Below, piece by piece: positions 1-6,984 of a stretch of DNA of 11,629 nt; the first letter of the stretch is position 1, and every line of letters begins with the position of its first letter. The notes below the pieces were generated by a model, which was not told where the DNA came from, did no database searches, and saw nothing but the letters and a program-made list of their open reading frames with translations. The stretch comes from DATDCY01 sp031406795 [NCBI: Candidatus Rokuibacteriota bacterium] (GTDB lineage: Bacteria; JAUVQV01): contig JANOHV010000034.1 of assembly GCA_031406795.1 (NCBI GenBank), positions 1 through 11,629 on the forward strand, written 5' to 3'. Made by a program: the position numbers and the translations under genes.

Positions 1-510
1 CCGAAACCGGCAAAGACCCCGGCGAAGGCTGCCGCCCCGCGGGGGCCGGCCAGTCGCACCGCGGCCGCCGCGGAACCGAAGGCTCAGACCGCGCCCCCGG
101 CTCCCCCCCCGGCCGGGGGGGGGGGGGGCCCCCCCCCCCCCGCCCCGCGCCCCGCCCCCCCCCCCCGGGGGGGCGGCCGCCGCCGCCGGGGTCTTGGCCG
201 GTTTGGGGGCTGGGGGGGCGGGGGGGTTGGGGGCCGGGGCAGGCGCCGCCTGCGCGGCCTTCGCCGCTTCGACGGCGGGGGCGGCGTCCTTCGCGGCCGG
301 CTTCTTGGGCGCGGGCGCGGCCTTCTTCGCCGGATCGCTCTTCTTCGGGGCCGGCGGCCGGACCGCGGCGGTGATCTTCGCCGCCGTTTCCTCGTCGACC
401 GCGCTCATGTGGTTCTTGACCTCGATCCCGAGGCCAGCGATGACCTTGAGCAGATCCTTGTTCTCCACGCCGAGCTGTTTGGCCAGCTCATAGACTCGTA
501 CCTTGCTCAT
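1..510 (-). CDS. infB: Translation initiation factor IF-2, N-terminal part (partial, end corrupted)
   Basis: IF-2 is the GTPase that brings initiator tRNA to the 30S subunit and promotes subunit joining. Only the N-terminus is in the window. It starts [15 protein letters not shown], the IF2_N fold (about residues 1-50), then becomes an Ala/Pro/Lys-rich linker, as usual before the GTPase core, which lies outside. The ATG at 510-508 overlaps the stop of the upstream ylxR-like gene (ATGA), and a GGGAGGAGG stretch lies about 10 bases before it. Position after nusA and ylxR is the conserved nusA operon order. The reading is credible to about residue 105 (position ~195). Beyond that it runs into long G and C homopolymers, the minus-strand translation turns into Gly/Arg-rich nonsense, and the sequence looks folded back, so bases 1-180 should not be used for the protein. 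Confidence 0.9.
   Translation of the reverse strand, partial: MSKVRVYELAKQLGVENKDLLKVIAGLGIEVKNHMSAVDEETAAKITAAVRPPAPKKSDPAKKAAPAPKKPAAKDAAPAVEAAKAAQAAPAPAPNPPAPPAPKPAKTPAAAAAPPGGGGGARGGGGGAPPPPGRGGSRGRGLSLRFRGGRGATGRPPRGGSLRRGLCRFR
4..204. repeat. Inverted repeat: bases 4-24 against 184-204
   Basis: Bases 4-24 read on the plus strand match bases 184-204 read on the minus strand at 20 of 21 positions (mismatch A/C). Both arms encode KPAKTPA when read in the infB frame of their own strand. Weaker similarity continues towards the centre, which lies in the homopolymer tract near position 104. The pattern is that of a fold-back contig end. A chance match inside a repetitive Lys/Pro/Ala linker is the alternative. 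Confidence 0.6.
100..180. other. Low-complexity G/C homopolymer tract, probable sequencing or assembly error
   Basis: Successive runs of up to about 14 identical G or C bases occur here, separated by short GC-only pieces. There are no A or T bases from about 113 to 192. Nothing similar is seen elsewhere in the window. The tract sits inside the infB linker and marks the point where the minus-strand reading frame stops resembling IF-2. A consensus error, or a join between two inverted reads, is more likely than real sequence. Confidence 0.75.
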
Positions 511-1172
511 TGTTCCTCAGCCTCCTCCCGCCGCGGCACTGCCTCGCGCCGCTTGCGATGCCCCATCAGTTTTGACCCGTCATTATCGCACGAAACGGCG
601 GAAAAAGCCCGCCATCTGTCTGTCGCCTCCTGGATCGACGCCGCGAGTCCGTCGGAGGTGATCGCCACCACCTCCACGGGACCTCTGCCGAAGAGCGCTC
701 CGAGCGCCGCCGCTCCGAGGGAGGCGCGCGCGGGAACCGCGCCGGCGCGCGCCGTCCAGGAGGCGAGGGCGTCGGGGGCGGCATCGCCGGCGACCAGCAC
801 GAGCCTGCCCCGTCCCTCCGCGAGGGCGGCGCGGACGCCCGTCGGGCCCATCTTCACGCCGCGCATTCTGCGCGCCATCGTCAGCAGGTTGGCCAGCCGG
901 CGGCCGAACGCGTCGGCCAACTCCCGGCGGCGCTCGGCGGGAGGCGCCAGACAAACCGGCGCCCGCAGGACGTGGCTGAGCGCACCCGGGGCGACGGCGT
1001 CGAGGCAGGCGGTGTTCGGACAGACCCAGGCCCCGCGTCCGGGCAGGCGTCCCTCCAGGTCGAAGCAGCCGGCGCCCTCCGGGCTCCGGACGATCCGGAT
1101 CAGCTCGGCGCGCGGGCGCTGGCGCCGACAGCCGAGGCAGGTGCGCCCGGGCTCACGCTCCCGCTGGCTCAC
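507..1172 (-). CDS. YlxR (DUF448) domain fused to an L7Ae-like RNA-binding domain
   Basis: This is a 221-residue protein from a GTG start at 1172 that overlaps the nusA end by 20 bases, with GGAGGGG about 10 bases upstream. The first part is a YlxR/DUF448 module: TCLGCR at residues 11-16 and GRGAWVC at 45-51 followed by a further Cys (57), the hallmark motifs of the family. From about residue 85 to 185 comes an Ala/Leu-rich alpha/beta region ([16 protein letters not shown], then [12 protein letters not shown] and VEVVAITS) that resembles the L7Ae/YlxQ fold. In Bacillus these are two adjacent genes, ylxR and ylxQ, between nusA and infB; here they form one chain. The tail is highly charged. Both families bind RNA, but their precise role is unsettled; a function alongside NusA and IF-2 is inferred from the conserved neighbourhood. 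A longer in-frame opening upstream lies inside nusA and is rejected. Confidence 0.88.
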   Translation of the reverse strand: MSQREREPGRTCLGCRRQRPRAELIRIVRSPEGAGCFDLEGRLPGRGAWVCPNTACLDAVAPGALSHVLRAPVCLAPPAERRRELADAFGRRLANLLTMARRMRGVKMGPTGVRAALAEGRGRLVLVAGDAAPDALASWTARAGAVPARASLGAAALGALFGRGPVEVVAITSDGLAASIQEATDRWRAFSAVSCDNDGSKLMGHRKRREAVPRREEAEEQ

Positions 1173-2271
1173 CAGAAGCGTCCCCCTCCGTCGGATCGGG
1201 CGCGGCGCCGGCTTCGTCGGTGACCTCGGGCGGCGGTCCGTCGACCTCGGTCCGGCTCTTGATGTCGACCTCCCAGCCGACCAGTTTGGCGGCCAGCCGC
1301 ACATTCTGCCCCCGCTTGCCGATCCCGAGGGAGAGCTGGTCGTCGGGGACGACGGCGAGCAGCGCATGACGCCCGGCGTCGATTTCGACGCGGTCGACCA
1401 CGGCGGGAGCGAGCGCGTTCACGAGGAAGGTGCGCACGTCCTCGGCATACGGCACGATATCAACCTTTTCGCCGCGCAGTTCGCGGACGACCGACTGCAC
1501 GCGCGAGCCTTTCATCCCGACGCAGGCCCCGACCGGGTCGACGTCCTTGGCCGTCGAGAGGACCGCGATCTTGGCGCGCTCCCCGGGGTCGCGGGCCGCG
1601 CCCAGCACCTTGACGAGACCCTGGCGGATCTCGGGAACCTCGAGTTCGAAGAGCCGCACGAGGAACTCCGGCGCCGTGCGGCTGAGGATGACTTGCGGGC
1701 CGCGCAGCGTGCGGCGCACTTCAAGTACGTAGGCCCGCAGCTGATCGCCGCCGCGGTAGGATTCGCGCGGAATCTGCTCTTTCTTCGGGAGCAGGCCCTC
1801 GGTCTTGCCGAGGTCGATGTAGAGGTCCCCCTTCTCCTTGTGGTGGACCGTGCCGGTCAGGATTTCGCCTTCGCGCCCCTTGAAGTCGAGATGGATGTGG
1901 TCGCGCTCGGCCTCGCGCACCCGCTGCATGATGACCTGTTTGGCCGTCTGCGCCGCGACGCGGCCGAAATCGGCGAGGTCGGTGAGCGCTTCGACGGTTC
2001 CCCCGAGCGCCGCGGCCGGGTCGATGGCCCGCGCCGCCGTGAGCGAGATCTCCGCGAGGACGTCCGACGGCCGCTCGACGATGGTCTTCAGCACCAGGAT
2101 GTCCAGGTTCCCCGTGGTCTCGTTGAGCCGGGCCTTCAACTGGCCGTTCTCACCGAGGCGCTTGCGGGACGCCGAGATCAGCGCGGTCTCGAGGGCCTCG
2201 ACGACTTCGTTCTGATCGATGCCGCGCTCGAAGCTGATCTGCTTGATGATGTGCATCAATTCCTGGTTCAT
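1153..2271 (-). CDS. nusA: Transcription termination/antitermination factor NusA
   Basis: NusA binds RNA polymerase and nascent RNA and modulates pausing, termination and antitermination. The 372-residue product has the N-terminal polymerase-binding domain (1-125, [20 protein letters not shown]), an S1 domain (about 134-200, [21 protein letters not shown]), KH1 with GMKGSRVQ (252-259) and KH2 with [10 protein letters not shown] (314-323). It ends in a short Pro/Asp/Glu-rich tail. The length matches the Bacillus form (about 370) rather than E. coli NusA (495): the acidic repeat domains are absent. The ATG overlaps the rimP stop (ATGA) and has AAGGAG seven bases upstream. The preceding open frame reaches further back into rimP but lacks family similarity, so this start is chosen. 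A leader terminator before rimP fits the autoregulation known for this operon in other bacteria. Confidence 0.97.
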   Translation of the reverse strand: MNQELMHIIKQISFERGIDQNEVVEALETALISASRKRLGENGQLKARLNETTGNLDILVLKTIVERPSDVLAEISLTAARAIDPAAALGGTVEALTDLADFGRVAAQTAKQVIMQRVREAERDHIHLDFKGREGEILTGTVHHKEKGDLYIDLGKTEGLLPKKEQIPRESYRGGDQLRAYVLEVRRTLRGPQVILSRTAPEFLVRLFELEVPEIRQGLVKVLGAARDPGERAKIAVLSTAKDVDPVGACVGMKGSRVQSVVRELRGEKVDIVPYAEDVRTFLVNALAPAVVDRVEIDAGRHALLAVVPDDQLSLGIGKRGQNVRLAAKLVGWEVDIKSRTEVDGPPPEVTDEAGAAPDPTEGDASGEPAGA

Positions 2272-2798
2272 GGTTGATCTCCTTGCGCGCCGCCGGGGGC
2301 GCGCTTGCGGCCGCGCAGCAACGCGGCCCAGTCGATTTCCGGCCGCGCGCTGGCAATGTTCGGAAAGGCGACGACGACCGGGACTCCGGCGTCGGTCACG
2401 AAGTGAACGTTTTCCCCCTCGACGGCAGTGACGCGTCCGACGAAGTGGCGCCCCCCGTCCGCCAGAGGCGCGAACGTCTTGACGCCGGCGCGCTCTCCCG
2501 CGTGTCGGCGGAAATCGTCGAGGCGTTTCCAGGGCCGATCGATACCGGGGGAGGAGACCTCGAGGCGATAGCGGCCCGCAAGCACCTCGGCGACTTCGAG
2601 AGCGGTTTCGATCGCCGTGCTCCCCGCCTGGAGTTCGTCGACGGTCACCCCGCCGCCGGGGCGGTCGACGATCAGGCGCAGGGTGGGCTCGCGCCCGGGG
2701 CCGGTGAGCGAAACCTCGACGAGTTCCAGGCCGAGGGCGGCGAGGGACGGCGCTGCGGTGCTCTCGACCAGGGCTTCGACCTGCTGTCGCTTCGACAT
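2268..2798 (-). CDS. rimP: Ribosome maturation factor RimP
   Basis: RimP assists late assembly of the 30S ribosomal subunit. The 176-residue protein shows the family signature LEVSSPGIDRPWKRLDDFRR (79-98) at the end of the N-terminal domain. The alpha/beta N-terminal half includes LGLELVEVSL and PTLRLIVDRPGGG. A C-terminal SH3-like barrel follows (FVGRVTAVEGENVHFVTDAG). The start MSKRQQVEAL is preceded by GGGGGA at suitable spacing. An upstream in-frame extension of 42 codons would run through a terminator hairpin and is not credible. It is the first gene of the rimP-nusA-ylxR-infB operon and overlaps nusA by four bases. Its start codon lies 20 bases beyond the U-tract of the leader terminator. 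Confidence 0.96.
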   Translation of the reverse strand: MSKRQQVEALVESTAAPSLAALGLELVEVSLTGPGREPTLRLIVDRPGGGVTVDELQAGSTAIETALEVAEVLAGRYRLEVSSPGIDRPWKRLDDFRRHAGERAGVKTFAPLADGGRHFVGRVTAVEGENVHFVTDAGVPVVVAFPNIASARPEIDWAALLRGRKRAPGGAQGDQP

Positions 2799-2817
2799 CG
2801 ACCGTCCCCCTTCCGCC

Positions 2818-2851
2818 AAAAAATAAAAAATGGGCTTCGAAAAAGCCCATT
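2818..2851 (-). terminator. Intrinsic terminator / attenuator in the rimP leader
   Basis: On the minus strand a 9-bp stem (AATGGGCTT pairing with AAGCCCATT, positions 2851-2843 and 2837-2829) with a short loop is followed by a T-rich tract, TTTTTTATTTTTT. This is a textbook Rho-independent terminator. It lies downstream of ymdB and only about 20 bases before the rimP start codon. It could end the rny-ymdB transcript, attenuate the rimP operon, or do both. Confidence 0.85.
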
Positions 2852-2889
2852 CGTCCGCCGTGACCAGGTGATCTGCACGATCTGTGGCG

Positions 2890-2918
2890 ATAATACCTTC
2901 GAGATCGCCCGCGCGCAA
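2890..2918 (-). promoter_or_regulatory. Candidate sigma70-type promoter of the rimP-nusA-infB operon
   Basis: On the minus strand TTGCGC (2918-2913) and TATTAT (2895-2890) are separated by 17 bases. The -10 differs from consensus at one position; the -35 keeps only the TTG. Transcription would start near 2883, giving a leader of about 32 nt before the terminator stem. The 147-bp gap between ymdB and rimP holds no gene. Confidence 0.55.
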
Positions 2919-2998
2919 GGGCAAACAGCCCGCGTGCGCGGAACCCTCTTGCGCCGCCCGCGGGAGAATGCCGCCGCTGGGCCGTCTCCGGCAGGCGG

Positions 2999-3808
2999 CT
3001 AGGAGGCTGCGGCTGCGGCTGCGGCTGGCGCCGCCCGCAGCGAGATCCGTTCGATGCCGAGCGCCTGCCCGCTTCCCGGATCGATCTCGATCACGACCCC
3101 CTGGAGCTGCGGGTGGAGCTTCGCCGTTTCGAACCGCTCGGGCATGCCGGTCAGAAACTTGCGGATCACGATCTCGGGTTCGACGCCGATGACCGACTCG
3201 GAAGGGCCGGTCATCCCGAGGTCGGTGATGTAGGCGGTGCCTCCGGGCAGGACGCGCTCGTCGGCGGTCTGGATGTGCGTGTGGGTGCCGACGACCGCGC
3301 TGACGCGCCCGTCGAGGAACCTGCCGAAGGCGACTTTTTCGCTGGTCGCCTCGGCGTGGATGTCCACGATCCGCACCCGGGCCTGACCGGCGATGGCCTC
3401 GATCTCGGCCGCCGTGGTCCGGAACGGACAGTCGAAATCGTTCATGAACACCCGGCCGGAGACGTTGAGCACGGCGACTTTCGTCCCGCCGCGCGCGGTG
3501 ACCACGATCGAACCGTAGCCGGGCGCGCCGGGGGGATAGTTGAGGGGCCGCAGCAGGCGGCTCTCCTTGGGGATGTAGCCGAGAACGTCTTTCTTGTCCC
3601 AGATGTGGTTGCCCGAGGTGATCACGTCGATGCCGAGGCGCAGCAGGTCCTGCGCGGTGTCCGGCGTGATGCCGAACCCGCCGGCGGCGTTCTCCCCGTT
3701 GGCGATCGTCAGGTCGATGTCGTGCGTCTCCTGGACCTTGCGCAGAAAGAGCGCGAGCGCCTGGCGCCCCGGCTTGCCGACGATGTCCCCGATGCAGAGT
3801 ATTTTCAC
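2999..3808 (-). CDS. ymdB: YmdB-family metallophosphoesterase (TIGR00282)
   Basis: The 269-residue protein belongs to the YmdB family of calcineurin-like phosphoesterases, which in Bacillus hydrolyse 2',3'-cyclic nucleotides and influence motility and biofilm decisions. All the expected metal and catalytic residues are visible: D8 in CIGDIVG, E39/N40 in NGENAAGG, N67/H68 in SGNHIWD, H151 in DIHAE, H176/H178 in GTHTHIQT. The length equals the family norm (about 264). It starts with GTG that shares one base with the rny stop (TAGTG). No good ribosome binding site is seen, so translational coupling to rny is likely; the rny-ymdB pair is conserved in Bacillus. The C-terminus ends in an Ala-rich tail (AAPAAAAAAAS) encoded by about four tandem GGCTGC-type hexamers, which is probably dispensable. 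Confidence 0.95.
   Translation of the reverse strand: MKILCIGDIVGKPGRQALALFLRKVQETHDIDLTIANGENAAGGFGITPDTAQDLLRLGIDVITSGNHIWDKKDVLGYIPKESRLLRPLNYPPGAPGYGSIVVTARGGTKVAVLNVSGRVFMNDFDCPFRTTAAEIEAIAGQARVRIVDIHAEATSEKVAFGRFLDGRVSAVVGTHTHIQTADERVLPGGTAYITDLGMTGPSESVIGVEPEIVIRKFLTGMPERFETAKLHPQLQGVVIEIDPGSGQALGIERISLRAAPAAAAAAAS
3002..3027. repeat. Short hexamer tandem repeat in the ymdB 3' end
   Basis: GGCTGC is repeated about four times on the plus strand, with the last unit imperfect. It encodes the Ala-rich end of YmdB. A six-base unit keeps the reading frame when the copy number changes. Confidence 0.7.
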
Positions 3809-5400
3809 TATTTTGCGTAGTCCACAGCCCGCTTCTCGCGGATGACGGTGACGCGGATCTGCCCGGGGTAGGTCAGCTGCTCCTCGATCTTGCGCGCGAT
3901 GTCCCGCGCCAGAACGACCGTGTCGGCGTCGTTGACCTGGCTCTCCTGGACCATGATGCGGATTTCCCGCCCGGCCTGGATGGCATAGGCCTTTTCGACG
4001 CCGCGGAACGAGTCGGCGATCTCCTCGAGCTTCTCCATGCGCTTGACGTAAGCCTCGAGGACCTCGCGGCGGGCGCCGGGCCGCGCCGCGGAGAGGGCGT
4101 CGGCGGCCTGGACGAGCACGGCCTCGAGCGTCGTCGGCTCGACTTCCGCGTGGTGAGCGGCGATCGCGTTCACCACCTCGTCGCTCTCCTCGTAGCGGCG
4201 CGCCACCTCTGCGCCGATCAGCGCGTGCGGCCCCTCGGTCTCGTGGTCCATGGCCTTGCCGATGTCGTGGAGCAGCCCGGCGCGTCGCGCCAGCTTGACG
4301 TTCAGGCCCAGTTCGGCGGCCATGATCCCGCAGAGGTACGCCACCTCGCGCGAGTGCTTGAGGATGTTCTGCGCGTAGCTGGTGCGGTATTTCAGGCGCC
4401 CGATGAGCCGCACGATCTCCTGGTGGGCGTTGTGCACGCCCAGGTCGAAGGTCGCCTGCTCCCCGGCCTCCCGGATGGCCTGGTCGGTCTCCTTCTTGAC
4501 TTTCTCGACGACCTCCTCGATGCGCGCCGGGTGGATGCGGCCGTCGGCGATGAGGCGTTCGAGGGAGATCTTGGCGATCTGCCGGCGCACCGGGTCGAAA
4601 GCCGAGAGGATCACCGCCTCCGGGGTGTCGTCGATGATCAGGTCGACGCCGGTGGCGGCCTCGAGCGTGCGGATGTTGCGCCCTTCGCGGCCGATGATCC
4701 GGCCCTTCATTTCCTCGCTCGGCAGCGGCACCACCGAAACAGTGGATTCGGCGACGTAGTCGCTCGCATAGCGCTGGATCGCGGTGCTGATGATCTCCTT
4801 GGCTTTCTTGTCCGAGATCAGCCGCGTTTCCTCCTCGGCCTTGCGGATCGTGCGCGCCGACTCCGACTTGACCTCGTCCTGGAGACTCTCGATGATCTGG
4901 CGGCGCGCCTGTTCCGCGGTCAGCCCGGCGTTTCTCTCGAGCGCGAGCCGCGCCTCCTCGGTGAGGCGGCCGATGTCCTTGTCCTTCTCGGCCAGGGATT
5001 TCTCGCGTTCGGAGAGGCGGCCGTCGCGTTGACTCAGCTCGGTCTCCTTGCGCTCGATCAGGCTGCCCTTGCGCTCGATGTTCTCGTCCTTCTGCTCCAG
5101 TCGCTTCTCCACTGCCGTGAATTCCTGGCGCTTCTCGCGCGTCTCCTTCTCGAAGTCGGCCTTGACCCGCAGCAGGTATTCTTTCGATTCGAGCGCGGCC
5201 TCCTTGGCGAGGGTCGCGGCCTCCTTGGCAAGTTCGGCCGCTTTTGCGGCGGCGGACTCGACGATCTGCCTGGCCTCCGCCTCGGCGCCGCCGAGTTTCC
5301 GTTCCGCGACCGAGCGCCGGGAGAGCCAGCCGGCGAACACACCTGCGGCGAGGGCCGCCAGAGCGATGATCAACACGATGGGGATCTGCACGGGGGACAC
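3808..5400 (-). CDS. rny: Ribonuclease Y
   Basis: RNase Y is a membrane-anchored endoribonuclease that initiates mRNA decay. The 530-residue protein shows the complete architecture: one N-terminal transmembrane helix (about residues 6-25), a long Lys/Glu-rich coiled coil (about 30-205), a KH domain with [10 protein letters not shown] (233-242), and an HD phosphohydrolase domain with [10 protein letters not shown] and [10 protein letters not shown] (H378/D379), then the C-terminal region [16 protein letters not shown] typical of the family. Length is normal (about 520). The GTG start is set by an excellent AAGGAGGTG site seven bases upstream, which overlaps the fthC end. One base separates the fthC stop from this start, and the ymdB start overlaps its stop, so fthC-rny-ymdB are very likely one transcript. 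Confidence 0.98.
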   Translation of the reverse strand: MSPVQIPIVLIIALAALAAGVFAGWLSRRSVAERKLGGAEAEARQIVESAAAKAAELAKEAATLAKEAALESKEYLLRVKADFEKETREKRQEFTAVEKRLEQKDENIERKGSLIERKETELSQRDGRLSEREKSLAEKDKDIGRLTEEARLALERNAGLTAEQARRQIIESLQDEVKSESARTIRKAEEETRLISDKKAKEIISTAIQRYASDYVAESTVSVVPLPSEEMKGRIIGREGRNIRTLEAATGVDLIIDDTPEAVILSAFDPVRRQIAKISLERLIADGRIHPARIEEVVEKVKKETDQAIREAGEQATFDLGVHNAHQEIVRLIGRLKYRTSYAQNILKHSREVAYLCGIMAAELGLNVKLARRAGLLHDIGKAMDHETEGPHALIGAEVARRYEESDEVVNAIAAHHAEVEPTTLEAVLVQAADALSAARPGARREVLEAYVKRMEKLEEIADSFRGVEKAYAIQAGREIRIMVQESQVNDADTVVLARDIARKIEEQLTYPGQIRVTVIREKRAVDYAK

Positions 5401-5401
5401 G

Positions 5402-6028
5402 TCACCACCTCCTTGTCGGTGAGCCGGCGCCGGCGGCGGCGGGGATCACGCGGTCTTCGGTGACCACGAAGTCCATCGGGACATCGTGGGGGTCGGCCGG
5501 GACGCTTTCGAGCAGCTGCAGCTCGAAGGCGAGGCCGACCTTGAGGGCGCCGGGGGCGGCGTCGGCGAAGGCCCGGTCGTAACATCCGAGACCGTAGCCG
5601 AGCCGGCGTCCGGCAGGGTCGAAGCCCAGTCCGGGAACGAGAAACAGCGGAATGGTCGCGGTGGGCACCAGGCGCGCCGTCTCGCGGGGCGGCTGCAGGA
5701 TGCCGAAGGAGTCGGGTGTCATCTCGGAGAGGTCGCGGATCTCGGCGAACACGAGCGGCTGCGCGGCGCCGTGCAGGTGAATCGGGACGGCGACACGGCG
5801 CCCCTCCCGCAGCAGCGCGGCGATGAAATCGACGGTCTCGACCTCTTCGCGGAAGTTGACATAGCTGCAGATGACCGTCGCGGACGAAAAACCGGCGAGG
5901 TTCCGGCACGCCGTGACGACCCGCCGGCTGCGCTGCTGCCGCTCGAGGGGAGAGAGGCTCCGGCGCGCCGCGGACAACGCGCGACGCAAGCCGGTTTTTG
6001 CCTGCTGTTGGTGGAGCGAACCGCTCAT
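5402..6028 (-). CDS. fthC: 5-formyltetrahydrofolate cyclo-ligase
   Basis: The enzyme converts 5-formyl-THF to 5,10-methenyl-THF using ATP, returning a storage folate to one-carbon metabolism. From the ATG at 6028 the product is 208 residues, normal for the family. It shows K11 in the N-terminal ATP-binding segment ([13 protein letters not shown]), [11 protein letters not shown] (55-65), and the family signature region [21 protein letters not shown] (132-152), followed by [23 protein letters not shown]. The signature is altered: the usual GYGGG(Y/F)YDR reads GYGLGCYDR. No convincing ribosome binding site precedes this ATG. A TTG 60 bases upstream (6088) would add 20 residues but has no site either and adds nothing conserved. 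The location downstream of zapA and a 6S RNA candidate matches the ssrS-fthC pairing of proteobacteria. Confidence 0.93.
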   Translation of the reverse strand: MSGSLHQQQAKTGLRRALSAARRSLSPLERQQRSRRVVTACRNLAGFSSATVICSYVNFREEVETVDFIAALLREGRRVAVPIHLHGAAQPLVFAEIRDLSEMTPDSFGILQPPRETARLVPTATIPLFLVPGLGFDPAGRRLGYGLGCYDRAFADAAPGALKVGLAFELQLLESVPADPHDVPMDFVVTEDRVIPAAAGAGSPTRRW

Positions 6029-6427
6029 GAAGAATCCGGGCTTGGAAGTTCGGGAGGCGGTGTCCGCTGACGGAATACGCGCGACCAAGCCGCGCTGTGC
6101 GCGCCGACGTCAATGAAGATGACGCAGCTGAAGAACCGGGGTTGCGCTTTAAAGTGGATAAATCGCGAGCCGGGCACGGCCCGGCAGTCGCCGAGGCTTT
6201 CCCGCAAACTCCCGTTCAGCCGCTTTCGAGCGGACAACCGCCCACCGCGCAGGCGCGGCAGTGCGAGATCCCCCGTCCATCACTGCACAACAACCAGCCA
6301 TAATCAATATCTCGCGCACCCGAACTGCGTAAAACCGCGGGGCCCGAATCCTTAGCCGTCCTTTCCTTTCGTTGGTCCGGTTAGAGCACTATGTCAACGG
6401 GCGACTCTTGCGCCCGATATCGGCGTG
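6029..6427 (-). other. Hairpin-rich intergenic region before fthC, no convincing gene
   Basis: Nearly 400 bases lie between the end of the 6S candidate and fthC without a credible coding frame. On the minus strand several stems can be drawn: GGGCG/CGCCC (6415-6411 with 6403-6399) just after the 6S end; GTGC-GC-GAGAT with ATCTCGCAC (6319-6309 with 6269-6261); CCGC/GCGG (6258-6255 with 6248-6245); CCGCT-CGAA-AGCGG (6233-6220); and a perfect GCCGGGC-CGT-GCCCGGC (6185-6169). None is followed by a U-tract. It may be a long structured leader of fthC or a separate small RNA. It does not match the THF, ZTP, TPP or cobalamin riboswitch consensus as I remember them. Confidence 0.5.
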
Positions 6428-6622
6428 AAAAACCCCCGCGAAAATGCCGTGTGGGCAAAATGGTCTCGAACCAAAAGGTCCAAGGGGGGAGACAGCAGGG
6501 CGCTGAAGGCTTCCACTCCCGAAGAAGTGGCATGCACAAGGCTCCCATCTTTGTCTCCCCGTTCCACTTCTGTTGGTTCGACAATTTTTCCGCCCATCAC
6601 AAACACCGCAGGGGCACTCCCT
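6428..6622 (-). ncRNA. ssrS: 6S RNA candidate (regulator of RNA polymerase)
   Basis: 6S RNA mimics an open promoter and sequesters sigma70 RNA polymerase. No sequence identity is claimed; the call rests on structure and context. The minus strand can fold into one long interrupted hairpin of about 190 nt: outer stem CCCCTGCG/CGCGGGGG (6614-6607 with 6440-6433), GGGC/GCCC, AAAAT/ATTTT, GAACCAA/TTGGTTC (6579-6573 with 6474-6468). Then comes an open bubble of about 12 nt on each side, then GGGGAGACA/TGTCTCCCC (6560-6552 with 6494-6486), and an apical CCACTTC-TTCG-GGAGTGG (6530-6513). A large central bubble between long stems is the defining 6S feature. The outer stem is followed by five Ts, like a terminator. 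It has its own promoter, and the order zapA-RNA-fthC is exactly that of E. coli. Overlapping short open frames lack protein similarity. Confidence 0.82.
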
Positions 6623-6628
6623 GGATTC

Positions 6629-6657
6629 AGTATAGTGCTCGTAGAAGCGAAAGGCAA
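6629..6657 (-). promoter_or_regulatory. sigma70-type promoter of the 6S RNA candidate
   Basis: On the minus strand TTGCCT (6657-6652) and TATACT (6634-6629) are 17 bases apart, five and four matches to TATAAT and TTGACA respectively. It begins about 20 bases after the zapA stop. The predicted start near 6622 is about 8 bases before the closing stem of the RNA. Confidence 0.75.
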
Positions 6658-6675
6658 GTACCTGAACGGATCTGG

Positions 6676-6984
6676 CTATGCGCCGTCCGGCTGCGGCTCC
6701 AATGCGCGCTCGAGCGTCTCGACGAGGGCCGCGAGCCTCTGCTCCAGGTCGACGGATTCCGGCGCCGGCGGCTGCGCCAGCCGCAGGCGGAACAACTCGT
6801 CGGCGATGTGCAGGGCGGCGAGGACCGCTATCTTGCTGGTGACCACCACCTTGCCCGAGGCGGAGACCTCGCGCATGCGGGCGTCGACAAAGCTGGCGAG
6901 CTCCTCGAGACGGGCCGGCGGCTCGGTGGTCCTCAGCGGGTAATTTTCACCGTAGATTCTGACGGTGACGTGCCCGGTGTTCAC
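6676..6984 (-). CDS. zapA: Cell division protein ZapA
   Basis: ZapA binds FtsZ and cross-links protofilaments in the division ring. The 102-residue product has the family N-terminal beta segment VTVRIYGENYPLRTTEPPAR (6-25), the helix EELASFVDARMREVS and the conserved KIAVLAALHIADELFRL (51-67), followed by a coiled-coil-prone C-terminus (DLEQRLAALVETLERAL). Length is in the usual range (about 90-110). The GTG start overlaps the stop of the upstream small gene (GTGA), implying translational coupling; no clear ribosome binding site is present. The 6S promoter follows its stop almost at once. Confidence 0.92.
   Translation of the reverse strand: MNTGHVTVRIYGENYPLRTTEPPARLEELASFVDARMREVSASGKVVVTSKIAVLAALHIADELFRLRLAQPPAPESVDLEQRLAALVETLERALEPQPDGA

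Noticed and set aside
409-2277. A 622-codon open frame on the plus strand
   Set aside because: Antisense to infB, ylxR and nusA, all of which have family motifs and coupled starts; the composition is that of a high-GC shadow.
4150-5463. A 437-codon plus-strand open frame
   Set aside because: Antisense to rny; no recognisable motif, and the Leu/Arg/Asp-rich repeats mirror the rny coiled coil.
6029-6360. Known riboswitch (THF, ZTP, TPP, cobalamin) before fthC
   Set aside because: The conserved core sequences of these classes, as remembered, are not present; a covariance search would be needed to exclude a diverged form.
6384-6640. 9-bp inverted repeat GAGCACTAT (6384-6392) and its complement (6632-6640) flanking the 6S gene
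   Set aside because: Too short to indicate an element; no target duplication or transposase remains, and one copy overlaps the promoter -10.
6394-6657. An 87-codon minus-strand open frame over the 6S candidate
   Set aside because: No family similarity, no ribosome binding site, and the region's symmetry is explained by RNA pairing; the frame would begin inside the promoter.
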